In this document: in pieces, positions 15,586 through 23,438 of the stretch
Numbering within the stretch: the stretch's first letter is position 1
How the letters are laid out: every line of letters begins with the position of its first letter
Origin: an uncultured Oscillospiraceae bacterium
GTDB lineage: Bacteria; Bacillota; Clostridia; Oscillospirales; Acutalibacteraceae
Assembly: GCA_900549055.1 (NCBI GenBank)
Contig: URNB01000019.1
Location: 1-24,964, forward strand
Length of the DNA stretch: 24,964 nucleotides
Reading direction: 5' to 3'
Notes under the pieces: model-generated
What the model was told of the DNA's origin: nothing
The model's input: the letters and a program-made list of their open reading frames with translations, nothing else
Databases searched by the model: none
Position numbers and translations under genes: made by a program

Positions 15586-15902
15586 AAAGAGGATGTAAAT
15601 GTTAAAAAAGGCTTTTAAAGCCGCATTCCCTAAGACGATTCCTATTTTGGCGGGCTTTCTGTTTTTGGGCTTTTCCTACGGCGTATATATGAATGTTTCG
15701 GGATTCGGATTTGTTTACCCCATGGTTATGAGCGCGGTTATCTACGGCGGCTCTTTGGAATTTTTAACCGTTTCAATGCTGCTGTCTCCCTTTGCGCCGC
15801 TTCAGGTGTTTGCTGTAAGCCTGATGATTCAGGCACGTCATTTGTTTTACGGCATTTCAATGCTCGAAAAATTCAAAGATACCGGGCTTAAAAAGCTCTA
15901 CC

Positions 15903-15909
15903 TTATTTA
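15903..15909. repeat. Target-site duplication, left copy
   Basis: TTATTTA, identical to the copy at 16165-16171. Keeping only one copy restores the azlC frame. Confidence 0.85.
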
Positions 15910-16164
15910 ATGCCTGCTGAACAATTCAAAAGTACCTTAACCCGAGCATGTCGGTATAAACTTTTGAATTGTTCAGGTGCAAGGTTTTTGCGCAATTTTG
16001 CGAAAAAACCTTGCACTTTAAAAAGAATCACATTTTGATTCTTTTTAAAATCAGGCGACAATCAATGGATACTGACGGTCAAAACAAAGGTTTTGACCCA
16101 TAAAATCGAGATTTTAACTCGATTTTATATAATTGCATTTGCTAATGCAATTATTCAGTAGACA
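15910..16164. mobile_element. ~255 bp non-autonomous, MITE-like element made of six stem-loops
   Basis: The ends form an imperfect 16 bp terminal inverted repeat: TGCCTGCTGAACAATT at 15911-15926 and, read on the minus strand from 16164, TGTCTACTGAATAATT (three transitions). TTATTTA flanks both sides (15903-15909, 16165-16171). Inside, six hairpins lie in series: 15917-15976 (17 bp perfect, 26-base loop), 15977-16016 (13 bp plus more inner pairs), 16017-16049 (14 bp perfect), 16077-16098 (9 bp perfect), 16100-16128 (11 bp perfect), 16129-16154 (11 bp perfect). Only 16050-16076 is unpaired. No ORF is present, so any transposase would act in trans. The family is not one I recognise. Confidence 0.85.
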
Positions 16165-16171
16165 TTATTTA
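16165..16171. repeat. Target-site duplication, right copy
   Basis: TTATTTA, identical to 15903-15909. In the uninterrupted gene it would encode part of Leu-Ile-Tyr. Confidence 0.85.
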
Positions 16172-16552
16172 CGGCATGTGTGATGAAACCTTTTCGGTAA
16201 ATTATGTGGCAGATGTGCCTGCGGGTGTTGACCGCGGCTGGTTTATGTTTTTCGTAACGCTGCTTGATCAGTTCTATTGGGTGGCGGGCGCAACGCTCGG
16301 CGGGCTTTGCGGCTCGCTTATAACCTTTAACACAAAGGGACTTGACTTTGTTATGACAGCGCTTTTTGCCGTGATATTTTTGGGCAGGCTCATGTCGGAA
16401 AAAAAGCATTATACGGCTGTTATCGGCGTTCTTTCGGCGCTTATCTGCCGTATAATATTCGGCGCGGAATCATTCATGCTGCCCACTATGGGACTTATGC
16501 TTTTGCTGCTCACGGCGTTCAAACAACCGCTTGAAGGGTCGGGTGGTCTTGA

Positions 16553-16882
16553 ATGACTGTGACCGAACAGATTATAACCATTGCGCTTTGCGCGCTTGCT
16601 ACCATGCTGACCGGGTTTTTGCCGTTTCTGCTCTTCTCGGGGAAAAGGAAAACACCGGAATATATAACCTATCTCGGCAAGGCGCTGCCTGCAGCGATTT
16701 TCGGTATGCCGGTGGTTTACTGCCTTAAAAGTGTGGATATTGCGGGCGGCAGCCACGGACTGCCCGAGCTTATATCGCTTGCTGTGCTGACGGCGATTCA
16801 TCTGTGGCGTAAAAATATGCTTTTGTCAATAGCCGCAGGCACTGTGTGCTATATGCTGCCTGTACAGTTTGTTTTTGTTTAA
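16553..16882 (+). CDS. azlD: AzlD-family branched-chain amino acid transport protein
   Basis: The 109-residue protein has four hydrophobic segments and the AzlD pattern TMLTGFLPFLLFSGKRKTPEYITYLGKALPAAIFGMPVVYCL, followed by HGLPELISLAVLTAIHLWRKNMLLSIAAGT. AzlD is the small partner of AzlC. Its ATG overlaps the azlC TGA (ATGA at 16553-16556), so in the intact operon translation would be coupled; with azlC stopped early by the inserted element, expression and function are doubtful although this frame is intact. No terminator was seen after it. Confidence 0.9.
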   Translation: MTVTEQIITIALCALATMLTGFLPFLLFSGKRKTPEYITYLGKALPAAIFGMPVVYCLKSVDIAGGSHGLPELISLAVLTAIHLWRKNMLLSIAAGTVCYMLPVQFVFV

Positions 16883-16898
16883 AAATAAAAATAAGCTC

Positions 16899-16927
16899 TT
16901 GACAAAGGGGCATTATACGGATATAAT
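16899..16927 (+). promoter_or_regulatory. Consensus promoter of the YceD-rpmF unit
   Basis: TTGACA (16899-16904) and TATAAT (16922-16927) with a 17-base spacer: an exact match to the sigma-A consensus, as expected for a ribosomal-protein unit. Confidence 0.9.
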
Positions 16928-16954
16928 ATACTTTGTGACGATAGAGGTGGAAGT

Positions 16955-17452
16955 ATGATTCTTGATTTAAAACGTATTTTTGTCAATGAAAATTCTTCCT
17001 TACCGATTGAGTATGCTTTGGATATGAGCGGCGTTGAATTTTCGGGCACTTATCCGCTCAAAAAGCCCGTTAAGATCAGCGGTACGGTTACTAACAAAGC
17101 AAGTCTTACCGTTCTTGATGCCGAGATCACCTATGAATACAGCGCACCGTGCGATCGCTGCGGAGCCGAAACGGCAAAGGAATACACCGTTAAGGTGAAC
17201 AAGTCTTTAGCCCCTTCTATCGAGGGGGAGGAGAGCGACAGTATCCTGCCCGTTCCCGATATGAAGCTTGATCTTGACGAGCTTGTGTATTCCGAGGTGG
17301 TTGTTAGCGTCCCCATGAAGCATTTATGCAAAGAGGATTGCAAAGGCATTTGTGAAAAGTGCGGTAAAAACCTCAATGAGGGCGAATGCGGATGCCCCAA
17401 AAGAGAGATAGATCCGAGGCTTTCGGTGCTTGCCGATTTGCTGAAGGACTAA
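16955..17452 (+). CDS. YceD/DUF177 family protein
   Basis: The 165-residue protein has the DUF177 layout: an early segment with a beta-rich SGTVTNKASLTVLDAEITYEY, CDRCG at 66-70, and a late Cys cluster (Cys125, 129, 133, 136, 145, 147) in CKGICEKCGKNLNEGECGC, probably binding zinc. YceD proteins are encoded just before rpmF in most bacteria and are linked to 23S rRNA or large-subunit maturation. GAGGTGG precedes the ATG. It is 29 bases upstream of rpmF under the same strong promoter. Confidence 0.93.
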   Translation: MILDLKRIFVNENSSLPIEYALDMSGVEFSGTYPLKKPVKISGTVTNKASLTVLDAEITYEYSAPCDRCGAETAKEYTVKVNKSLAPSIEGEESDSILPVPDMKLDLDELVYSEVVVSVPMKHLCKEDCKGICEKCGKNLNEGECGCPKREIDPRLSVLADLLKD

Positions 17453-17481
17453 TACTTATTTTTTTAAGGAGGTGCTCGAAA

Positions 17482-17664
17482 ATGGCAGTACCCAAGAGAA
17501 AAACATCGAAGGCGAGACGCGATAAGAGAAGAAATAATGTCTGGAAGATAAGCGCACCGACATTGGTAAGATGCTCAAACTGCGGTAATTATAAACGCCC
17601 GCACAGACTTTGCTCTGCCTGCGGTCAGTATGACGGACGCGAGGTAGTAAAGGTCGGCGAATAA
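17482..17664 (+). CDS. rpmF: 50S ribosomal protein L32
   Basis: The 60-residue protein begins MAVPKRKTSKARRDKRRNN and carries a zinc ribbon with CSNCGNYKRPHRLCSACGQYDGREV, the C+ form of bL32. AAGGAGGTG lies directly before the ATG at 17482; an upstream in-frame start at 17386 would overlap the YceD gene by 67 bases and add residues unlike any L32. A hairpin follows. Confidence 0.97.
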   Translation: MAVPKRKTSKARRDKRRNNVWKISAPTLVRCSNCGNYKRPHRLCSACGQYDGREVVKVGE

Positions 17665-17688
17665 TTCGTCTGTCTATCTTGTAACGGG

Positions 17689-17720
17689 GCAGAGGGGGAG
17701 TGTATCCTCCTCTGCTTTAA
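17689..17720 (+). terminator. Probable terminator after rpmF
   Basis: GCAGAGGGGGA (17689-17699) pairs with TCCTCCTCTGC (17705-17715) with one mismatch, followed by a weak T-rich tail (TTTAAT). Confidence 0.55.
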
Positions 17721-17751
17721 TCTTATATGCATATATAAAGGAGGCGGCGGA

Positions 17752-19059
17752 ATGTCTGTAGTAATATCGTCTGTTACTCCGGGCAGCCCGGCTGAAAAAG
17801 CGGGACTGCACGGCGGTGATACGCTTATTTCAATAAACGATAATGAAATAGTCGATGTCTTGGACTATAGATTCTATCAAGACGTGACCCGCCCCGTTTT
17901 AAAATATATTGACGAAAACGGCAAGCTTAAAAAAGCGAGGATAAAAAAGCGGGAATATGAGGAGCTTGGGCTTGAATTTGAAACTTATCTTATGGATAAG
18001 CAGCATTCCTGCCGCAATAAGTGCGTTTTTTGCTTTATAGATCAGCTGCCGCCCGGGCTGCGTGAAAGCCTTTATTTTAAGGATGATGACTCGCGCCTTT
18101 CCTTTCTTTTCGGCAATTATATAACCCTCACCAATATTTCCGAGCATGAGATCGAGCGCATTATAAAAATGCATATAAGCCCGATAAATGTATCGGTGCA
18201 TACAACCAACCCCGAGCTGCGCGTCAAAATGATGAAAAATAAAAACGCGGGCAAGGTGCTTTCTATCATAGACCGCTTTAACGCCGCCGGAATAAAGCTT
18301 AATTGCCAGCTGGTGCTCTGCCCCGGCTATAACGACGGTGCGGAGCTTGAAAGAAGCCTTAAAGACCTGTGCGCACTTGAAAATGCCGAATGCATAGCGG
18401 CGGTGCCCGTGGGCGTTACCGCTTACAGAGAAGGGCTTGAAAAGCTTGAAACCTTTAATAAGGAAACTGCGGGCGCGGTTATTGATATAATAGACCGTTT
18501 CGGCGATTTTTGCCAAAAAAAATACGGTGACAGACGGGTTTACGCTGCGGATGAATTTTATATTTTAGCCGAGCGCGAAATGCCGGGCGCCGAATACTAC
18601 GGTGACTTTTTACAGCTTGAAAACGGCGTGGGAATGTGGGCGCTTATGAAAAAAGAGGTAGAGGACGCGCTGGCGGATACGGAAGAAATAAGCGGCGCGC
18701 CCCGCAAGGTATCGCTTGCAACGGGCGAGGCAGCGTACCCGCTTATAGCCTCGGTTGCAAAGCTGTGCGAAGAAAAGCGTGCGGGGCTCAAATGCAATGT
18801 GTACGCTGTTAAAAACGAATTTTTCGGCGGTAAAATAACCGTTTCGGGGCTTGTTACCGCTACCGATATTATAAAGCAGATAGGCGATAAGGATCTGGGC
18901 GACGAACTGCTCATCCCCGCCTCAATGCTCAGAAGCGAGGGCGATATGTTTCTTGACAGCATAACGCTTAAAGAGCTGTCCGAACGGCTCAATATTAAAA
19001 TAACTCCCGTTGCGAATGACGGATATGAGCTTACCGAGGCAATAATAGGAACAGAATAA
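17752..19059 (+). CDS. PDZ / radical SAM / DUF512 protein
   Basis: The 435-residue protein opens with a PDZ-like domain (SSVTPGSPAEKAGLHGGDTLISIN, residues 6-29). A radical-SAM core follows with CRNKCVFC (Cys87, Cys91, Cys94, a CxxxCxxC set) and FCFIDQLPPGLRESLYFKDDDSRLSFLFGNYITLTN, the DUF512 signature. The C-terminal DUF512 region includes VYAADEFYILAERE. The family is widespread in Clostridia; I know of no firmly established substrate. A strong AAGGAGG precedes the ATG. It is followed 18 bases later by der, a recurrent arrangement that hints at a ribosome- or translation-linked role, which is inference. Confidence 0.92.
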   Translation: MSVVISSVTPGSPAEKAGLHGGDTLISINDNEIVDVLDYRFYQDVTRPVLKYIDENGKLKKARIKKREYEELGLEFETYLMDKQHSCRNKCVFCFIDQLPPGLRESLYFKDDDSRLSFLFGNYITLTNISEHEIERIIKMHISPINVSVHTTNPELRVKMMKNKNAGKVLSIIDRFNAAGIKLNCQLVLCPGYNDGAELERSLKDLCALENAECIAAVPVGVTAYREGLEKLETFNKETAGAVIDIIDRFGDFCQKKYGDRRVYAADEFYILAEREMPGAEYYGDFLQLENGVGMWALMKKEVEDALADTEEISGAPRKVSLATGEAAYPLIASVAKLCEEKRAGLKCNVYAVKNEFFGGKITVSGLVTATDIIKQIGDKDLGDELLIPASMLRSEGDMFLDSITLKELSERLNIKITPVANDGYELTEAIIGTE

Positions 19060-19077
19060 AAGAGAGGTGCTTTAAAA

Positions 19078-20400
19078 ATGGCAAAGCCTGTTGTAGCGGT
19101 TGTGGGCAGACCGAATGTGGGAAAATCCACCCTGTTTAACAAGATAATAGGTAAACGTCTTTCAATTGTGGACGATACCCCGGGTGTTACAAGAGACCGT
19201 ATATACGGCGACGGCGAGTGGCTCGGCAAAAAGTTTATGCTGGTTGATACCGGCGGAATAGAGCCTGACGGCGGCGACGTTATACTGGCAGGCATGCGCG
19301 CGCAGGCGCAGCTCGCTATTGATACCGCATCGGCTATAATATTTGTTACCGATATAAAGGCGGGCGTTACCGCGGCGGATGCGGAGGTTGCCGCAATGCT
19401 GCAAAAAAGCGGCAAGCCCGTGGTGCTTTGCGTTAATAAGTGCGACGGAATAGGCGAGGTTCCGCCGGATTTTTACGAGTTTTATAACCTCGGAATAGGC
19501 GACCCGATTGCGGTATCCTCGGTTCACGGTCACGGTACGGGAGATTTACTTGACGCGGTTATAGAACATATACCGGCGGAAGAATTTGAGGATGAGGATG
19601 AGGATATAATCAGCGTGGCCGTTATAGGCAAGCCGAACGCGGGTAAATCGTCGCTCATAAATCAGATTGCGGGCGAGGAGCGTTCTCTTGTATCGGATGT
19701 TGCGGGAACCACGCGCGACGCGATTGATACCCGCATAGAGCGCGACGGAATAAAGTATAATTTTATAGACACGGCAGGACTCAGAAGAAAAAGCCGCGTT
19801 GAAGAAAAAATTGAAAAATACAGTGTTTTGCGCGCTAAAATGGCGGTAGAACGCGCCGATGTGTGCGTTATTATGATAGACGGCACCGAGGGCTTTACCG
19901 AGCAGGACTCAAAGGTTGCGGGGCTTGCGGTAGAGCAGGGCAAGGCGTGCATTATAGCGGTAAACAAGTGGGATGCCGTTTCAAAGGACGGCAGAACAAT
20001 GGACAGCACGAGAAAATCCTTAATGAAGGACTTTTCCTTTATGCCCTACGCGCCCATAATTTTCATATCCGCCAAAACGGGGCAGCGGGTCGACAGGCTT
20101 TTTGAGCTTATTAAATATGTATACGAGCAGAACAATATGCGCATTTCAACAGGTATGCTCAATGATATTTTAGCCGACGCCACCGCACGCGTTCAGCCCC
20201 CTACAGACAAGGGCAAACGGCTTAAAATATATTATATGACCCAAGCGTCCACAAAACCGCCCACATTTGTCTGCTTTTGTAATAAGGCGGAGCTTTTCCA
20301 TTTTTCATATCAGCGCTATTTGGAAAATCAGATACGCTCAACCTTCGGACTTGAGGGTACACCGGTGCGCTTTGTAATTCGTGAAAGGGGCGAAAAATAA
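19078..20400 (+). CDS. der: Ribosome biogenesis GTPase Der (EngA)
   Basis: Der has two tandem GTPase domains and helps 50S assembly. In this 440-residue protein, domain 1 shows GRPNVGKST (10-18), DTPGVTRDR, DTGG and NKCD. Domain 2 shows GKPNAGKSS, DVAGTTRDA, DTAGL and NKWD. The C-terminal KH-like domain includes KIYYMTQASTKPPTFVCFCN and ENQIRSTFGLEGTPVRFVIRERG. The start has GAGAGGTG upstream. The TAA overlaps the plsY ATG by one base. Confidence 0.98.
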   Translation: MAKPVVAVVGRPNVGKSTLFNKIIGKRLSIVDDTPGVTRDRIYGDGEWLGKKFMLVDTGGIEPDGGDVILAGMRAQAQLAIDTASAIIFVTDIKAGVTAADAEVAAMLQKSGKPVVLCVNKCDGIGEVPPDFYEFYNLGIGDPIAVSSVHGHGTGDLLDAVIEHIPAEEFEDEDEDIISVAVIGKPNAGKSSLINQIAGEERSLVSDVAGTTRDAIDTRIERDGIKYNFIDTAGLRRKSRVEEKIEKYSVLRAKMAVERADVCVIMIDGTEGFTEQDSKVAGLAVEQGKACIIAVNKWDAVSKDGRTMDSTRKSLMKDFSFMPYAPIIFISAKTGQRVDRLFELIKYVYEQNNMRISTGMLNDILADATARVQPPTDKGKRLKIYYMTQASTKPPTFVCFCNKAELFHFSYQRYLENQIRSTFGLEGTPVRFVIRERGEK

Positions 20401-21053
20401 TGGTATTTGCGGCAATAGCTGTTGTTATAGCGGCATATTTTATAGGCAGTGTAAACTTCGCGGTTATATTCGCAAGGGCTTTTTTGAAAAAGGATGTGCG
20501 TTCGCTCGGCAGCGGAAACGCGGGAGCTACAAATGTTATGCGCACGGCGGGCTTTCTGCCCGGCATACTTACCTTTGTATGTGACGCTTTGAAGGGCTTT
20601 TTGGCTTCATACCTCGGCAAGCTTGTTTTCGGGCTTGTTATGTCCTCCGGCATTGACTGGTTAAATCCGATTTACGGCGCGTATCTTTGCGGCATTGCCT
20701 GTATGCTGGGTCATGTTTTCCCGATATTCTTCCAGTTTAAGGGCGGCAAGGGTGCAGCCACAAGTGTGGGTATATACGCAGTATGCTGCCCGCTTGCAAT
20801 CATACTGGGGCTCTGTGCCTTTGCGCTTGTACTGCTTACAACCAAAATTGTATCGCTCGGTTCGCTTGCCGCAGCGCTTACGGTGGTTGTGCTTTCAATC
20901 GTTTTTTTTGCGGGTGAGGGCAATATATTTGTTGTGGCGGCTTTGAGCATAACAATGGGCACTATTGTTTTTGCGAAGCATAAGGATAATATAAAACGTC
21001 TTGTTCACGGCGAGGAAAAAAAGCTTACTCTCGGGGGGAAAAAGAATGGCTGA
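20400..21053 (+). CDS. plsY: Acyl-phosphate:glycerol-3-phosphate acyltransferase
   Basis: PlsY transfers an acyl group from acyl phosphate to glycerol 3-phosphate in the membrane, the first step of phosphatidate synthesis. The 217-residue protein has about five membrane helices and the three family motifs: an early SVNFAVIFARAF followed by VRSLGSGNAGATNVMR, then GHVFPIFFQFKGGKGAATSVG, and late MGTIVFAKHKDNIKRL. It overlaps gpsA, which makes its substrate, by 8 bases. Confidence 0.96.
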   Translation: MVFAAIAVVIAAYFIGSVNFAVIFARAFLKKDVRSLGSGNAGATNVMRTAGFLPGILTFVCDALKGFLASYLGKLVFGLVMSSGIDWLNPIYGAYLCGIACMLGHVFPIFFQFKGGKGAATSVGIYAVCCPLAIILGLCAFALVLLTTKIVSLGSLAAALTVVVLSIVFFAGEGNIFVVAALSITMGTIVFAKHKDNIKRLVHGEEKKLTLGGKKNG

Positions 21054-22032
21054 TATTGCGGTTTTGGGTGCAGGCGGCTGGGGCATGGCTCTGGCAATCT
21101 CCGCAACGGGCGCGGGAAACAGCGTTACCATATGGTCGCCTTTTGAGGAAGAAGTTAAAATGCTTTCGGAAAAGCGGACGAACGAACGTCTGCTTTCGGG
21201 CGTCACCCTGCCCGAAAGCATAAAAATCACCACCGATATGTCCTGCGTAGAGGGCGCGGTGCTTACAATTATCGCAACCCCCTCTACCGCTGTGCGCAGC
21301 GTGGCGGCGCAGCTGTCGGAGTATAAAAATTACGGAATAGTCGTAAATGTTTCAAAGGGGCTTGAAAAGGGCACGCTGCTGCGGCTTTCGCAGGTGATAA
21401 GCGACGAGCTTAAAAACCCCAAGGGAGTGGCGGTATTATCCGGTCCCTCGCATGCCGAGGAGGTGGCGCGCGGAATACCTACATCAATAGTGGCTGCGTC
21501 TGAATCGCACACAACGGCGGAAATAGTGCAGAGCATTATGTCTGCCGAGAATTTAAGAATTTACACATCCGATGACCTTATAGGCGTAGAACTGGGCGGC
21601 GCGCTTAAAAACATAATCGCCATAGCCGCGGGCTTTTGCGACGGCTTGGGGCTGGGAGATAACTCAAAGGCGGCACTTATAACGCGTGGACTTGCCGAAA
21701 TGGCGCGCCTTGGCGTTTGTATGGGCGCTAAGGAGTACACCTTTGCAGGGCTTACGGGAATCGGCGATCTGGTAGTAACCTGCACCTCACGCCACAGCCG
21801 AAACAACCGCTTCGGTCACAAGGTGGGCAAGGGTATGCCTATTGATGAGGCTTTAAAAGAGGTCGGCACGGTTGAGGGCTATTACGCGGCGGATATGGCA
21901 CACGCATTAGCACAAAAATATAAAATCGAAATGCCTATAATAGAGGAATGCTACGCGGTTTTATACGGCGGGAAGGATGTAAGAAATGTTACAAACGATC
22001 TTATGCGCCGTCCGAACCGCAGCGAGCATTAA
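21046..22032 (+). CDS. gpsA: NAD(P)-dependent glycerol-3-phosphate dehydrogenase
   Basis: GpsA reduces dihydroxyacetone phosphate to sn-glycerol 3-phosphate, feeding PlsY. ATG 21046 is chosen: it gives MADIAVLGAGGWGMALA, with the Rossmann GAGGWG at the expected N-terminal place, and GGGGGG lies just upstream; the in-frame TTG at 21001 adds 15 unlikely residues. The 328-residue protein also shows LSGPSHAEEVARGIPTS, the substrate-binding VELGGALKNIIAIAAG and GLGLGDNSKAALITRGLAEM, and GLTGIGDLVVTCTSRHSRNN. Confidence 0.97.
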   Translation: MADIAVLGAGGWGMALAISATGAGNSVTIWSPFEEEVKMLSEKRTNERLLSGVTLPESIKITTDMSCVEGAVLTIIATPSTAVRSVAAQLSEYKNYGIVVNVSKGLEKGTLLRLSQVISDELKNPKGVAVLSGPSHAEEVARGIPTSIVAASESHTTAEIVQSIMSAENLRIYTSDDLIGVELGGALKNIIAIAAGFCDGLGLGDNSKAALITRGLAEMARLGVCMGAKEYTFAGLTGIGDLVVTCTSRHSRNNRFGHKVGKGMPIDEALKEVGTVEGYYAADMAHALAQKYKIEMPIIEECYAVLYGGKDVRNVTNDLMRRPNRSEH

Positions 22033-22044
22033 AGGGGTAATTTT

Positions 22045-23235
22045 ATGAAAAACAACCTTTTTATGCCGACTGATATACTCTTACCGGCAGAAAAGCCCGA
22101 AAAGTGGGCGGTAATCGCCTGCGACCAATATACATCGGAGCCTGAATACTGGGAAAATGTACGCAAAACGGTAGGCAACGCACCGTCTGCCTTTAATATT
22201 ATTTTCCCCGAAGTGTTTTTGGGAGAGAATAACGCCGACAGAATTTCAAAAATAAACGCGACTATGAAAAGCTACCTTGAAAATGGCGTTTTCAAGGAAT
22301 ATAAAAACACCTTTGTTTATACAGAGCGCACCCTTAAAAACGGCAAAACACGGCGCGGTATCGTAGGTCTTATAGACCTTGATAATTACAGCTACGAAAA
22401 GGACAGTAAAGCGCTTATACGCGCCACCGAGGCGACCGTAAAGGAAAGAATACCCGCAAGGGTGGAAATACGGCGCGGTGCGCACCTTGAAATGCCGCAC
22501 GTTATGCTGCTTTGCGATGACCCCGAAAATCTACTTATAGGCGGGCTTGCAAGCAATATCGGTAATTTTGAGTGTCTTTATGATTTTGAGCTTATGTGCG
22601 GCGGCGGGCATATACGCGGCTTTGCGCCCGATAAGGCGGCGGCAGAGGCGCTCCGGAGGCATACCGAGGAGCTTTTGCGGAAAAACGGCGGAGATATGCT
22701 TTTTGTTGTGGGAGACGGCAATCACTCGCTTGCTGCCGCAAAGGAATGCGCAGCGCTCGGCGGCTCACACTATGCGCTTGTTGAGGTTGTGAACATACAC
22801 GATGATTCTCTTGAATTTGAGCCTATTTACCGCGTGCTTTTCGGGGTGGAGCCCGAAAAGGTTATTGAGGATTTTACAGAAAAATGCGGCGGAGAATATC
22901 GGGGTGCCGACGCACAGCGATTCAGATGTGTTTACGGCAATACTGAAAAAGAAATATCGGTACGCCCCGCGTCAAAACTTGCCGTGGGAACTCTGCAAGC
23001 CTATCTGGATGATTACTTAAAGGCACATAAGGGCACTGAAATCGACTACATACACGGTGAGAATTCCCTTAAAAAACTGGCGGAGACAAGAAACGCGCTC
23101 GGCTTTTTATTTGACGGAATGAAAAAAGAAGAGCTTTTTGACGCGGTACGGCAGGACGGCTCGCTGCCGCGCAAGACCTTTTCGATGGGCGAAGCGGACG
23201 ATAAACGCTTTTACCTTGAATGCAGAAAATTGTGA
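22045..23235 (+). CDS. DUF1015 family protein
   Basis: The 396-residue protein matches DUF1015 in length and motifs: VIACDQYTSEPEYW near residue 24, ERTLKNGKTRRGIVGLIDLDNY, and FVVGDGNHSLAAAKE in the middle, where the family has a DG-H-H-like motif. No membrane segment or signal is seen. The biochemical function of the family is not established to my knowledge. GGGG lies 9 bases before the ATG, and the gene is 12 bases after gpsA, so it probably ends that operon. A cluster of hairpins follows. Confidence 0.9.
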   Translation: MKNNLFMPTDILLPAEKPEKWAVIACDQYTSEPEYWENVRKTVGNAPSAFNIIFPEVFLGENNADRISKINATMKSYLENGVFKEYKNTFVYTERTLKNGKTRRGIVGLIDLDNYSYEKDSKALIRATEATVKERIPARVEIRRGAHLEMPHVMLLCDDPENLLIGGLASNIGNFECLYDFELMCGGGHIRGFAPDKAAAEALRRHTEELLRKNGGDMLFVVGDGNHSLAAAKECAALGGSHYALVEVVNIHDDSLEFEPIYRVLFGVEPEKVIEDFTEKCGGEYRGADAQRFRCVYGNTEKEISVRPASKLAVGTLQAYLDDYLKAHKGTEIDYIHGENSLKKLAETRNALGFLFDGMKKEELFDAVRQDGSLPRKTFSMGEADDKRFYLECRKL

Positions 23236-23244
23236 CAATACCGT

Positions 23245-23278
23245 AAAAGGACTGTTTTTTACTTAAAACAGTCCTTTT
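23245..23278. terminator. Bidirectional-looking hairpin after the DUF1015 gene
   Basis: AAAAGGACTGTTTT (23245-23258) pairs perfectly with AAAACAGTCCTTTT (23265-23278) around a 6-base loop. The A-rich 5' and T-rich 3' ends would suit termination in either direction, although the tract is inside the stem. Confidence 0.6.
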
Positions 23279-23332
23279 AGTCTGTCGAATAACCCTAAAT
23301 CTCGCTTGGAATTTAGGGTTATTCGACAGACT
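23279..23332. repeat. 54-base perfect stem-loop (22 bp stem, 10-base loop)
   Basis: The arm at 23279-23300 (AGTCTGTCGAATAACCC then TAAAT) is the exact reverse complement of 23311-23332, around the loop CTCGCTTGGA. It follows one hairpin and precedes another without gaps. No T tract follows, so it is not a typical terminator; a dispersed palindromic repeat is the likely identity. Confidence 0.6.
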
Positions 23333-23333
23333 G

Positions 23334-23366
23334 GGACTTCCGCTTTATGCCGAAGTCCGTTTTTTT
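23334..23366 (+). terminator. Intrinsic terminator closing the der-DUF1015 operon
   Basis: GGACTTC (23334-23340) pairs with GAAGTCC (23352-23358), followed by G and seven T (23360-23366). Confidence 0.7.
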
Positions 23367-23390
23367 CGTTAAAGATTGTTTTAACAAATA

Positions 23391-23426
23391 ACAAAACTGC
23401 CTCTCCGCTATACGGCGGGGAGGCAG
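23391..23426 (-). terminator. Terminator of the minus-strand surface-protein gene
   Basis: CTGCCTCTCCGC (23397-23408) pairs with GCGGGGAGGCAG (23415-23426) with one mismatch. On the minus strand the stem is followed by TTTTGTT, 13 bases after the stop codon of the gene at 23439. Confidence 0.75.
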
Positions 23427-23438
23427 CTTAAAAATCAG

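Larger units (their letters stand above)
15599..16556 (+). pseudogene. azlC: AzlC-type branched-chain amino acid exporter subunit, interrupted by an inserted element
   Basis: AzlC and AzlD together export branched-chain amino acids and analogues. The first part (15599-15909) encodes LKKAFKAAFPKTIPILAGFL and SAVIYGGSLEFL, the AzlC N-terminal half; it then stops at TAA 15908-15910. The C-terminal half (16172-16556) begins GMCDETFSVNY and runs through DQFYWVAGATLGGL. Joining base 15909 to 16172 gives a continuous frame of 231 residues, normal for AzlC, reading LKKLYLIYGMCDETF across the junction. The break is a clean insertion with target duplication, so this copy should be non-functional unless the element is removed. 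It starts 13 bases after polC with GAGG upstream. Confidence 0.9.

Noticed and set aside
15910..16164. CRISPR array or riboswitch
   Set aside because: The hairpins have different sequences and no regular repeat-spacer period, and the target duplication inside a gene points to insertion rather than a native regulatory RNA.
15903..16176. Frameshift or assembly error in azlC
   Set aside because: The interruption is 262 bases with a direct duplication and terminal inverted repeats, which a sequencing slip would not create.
17899..18516. Minus-strand open frame inside the DUF512 gene
   Set aside because: Shadow of a strongly supported radical-SAM protein frame.
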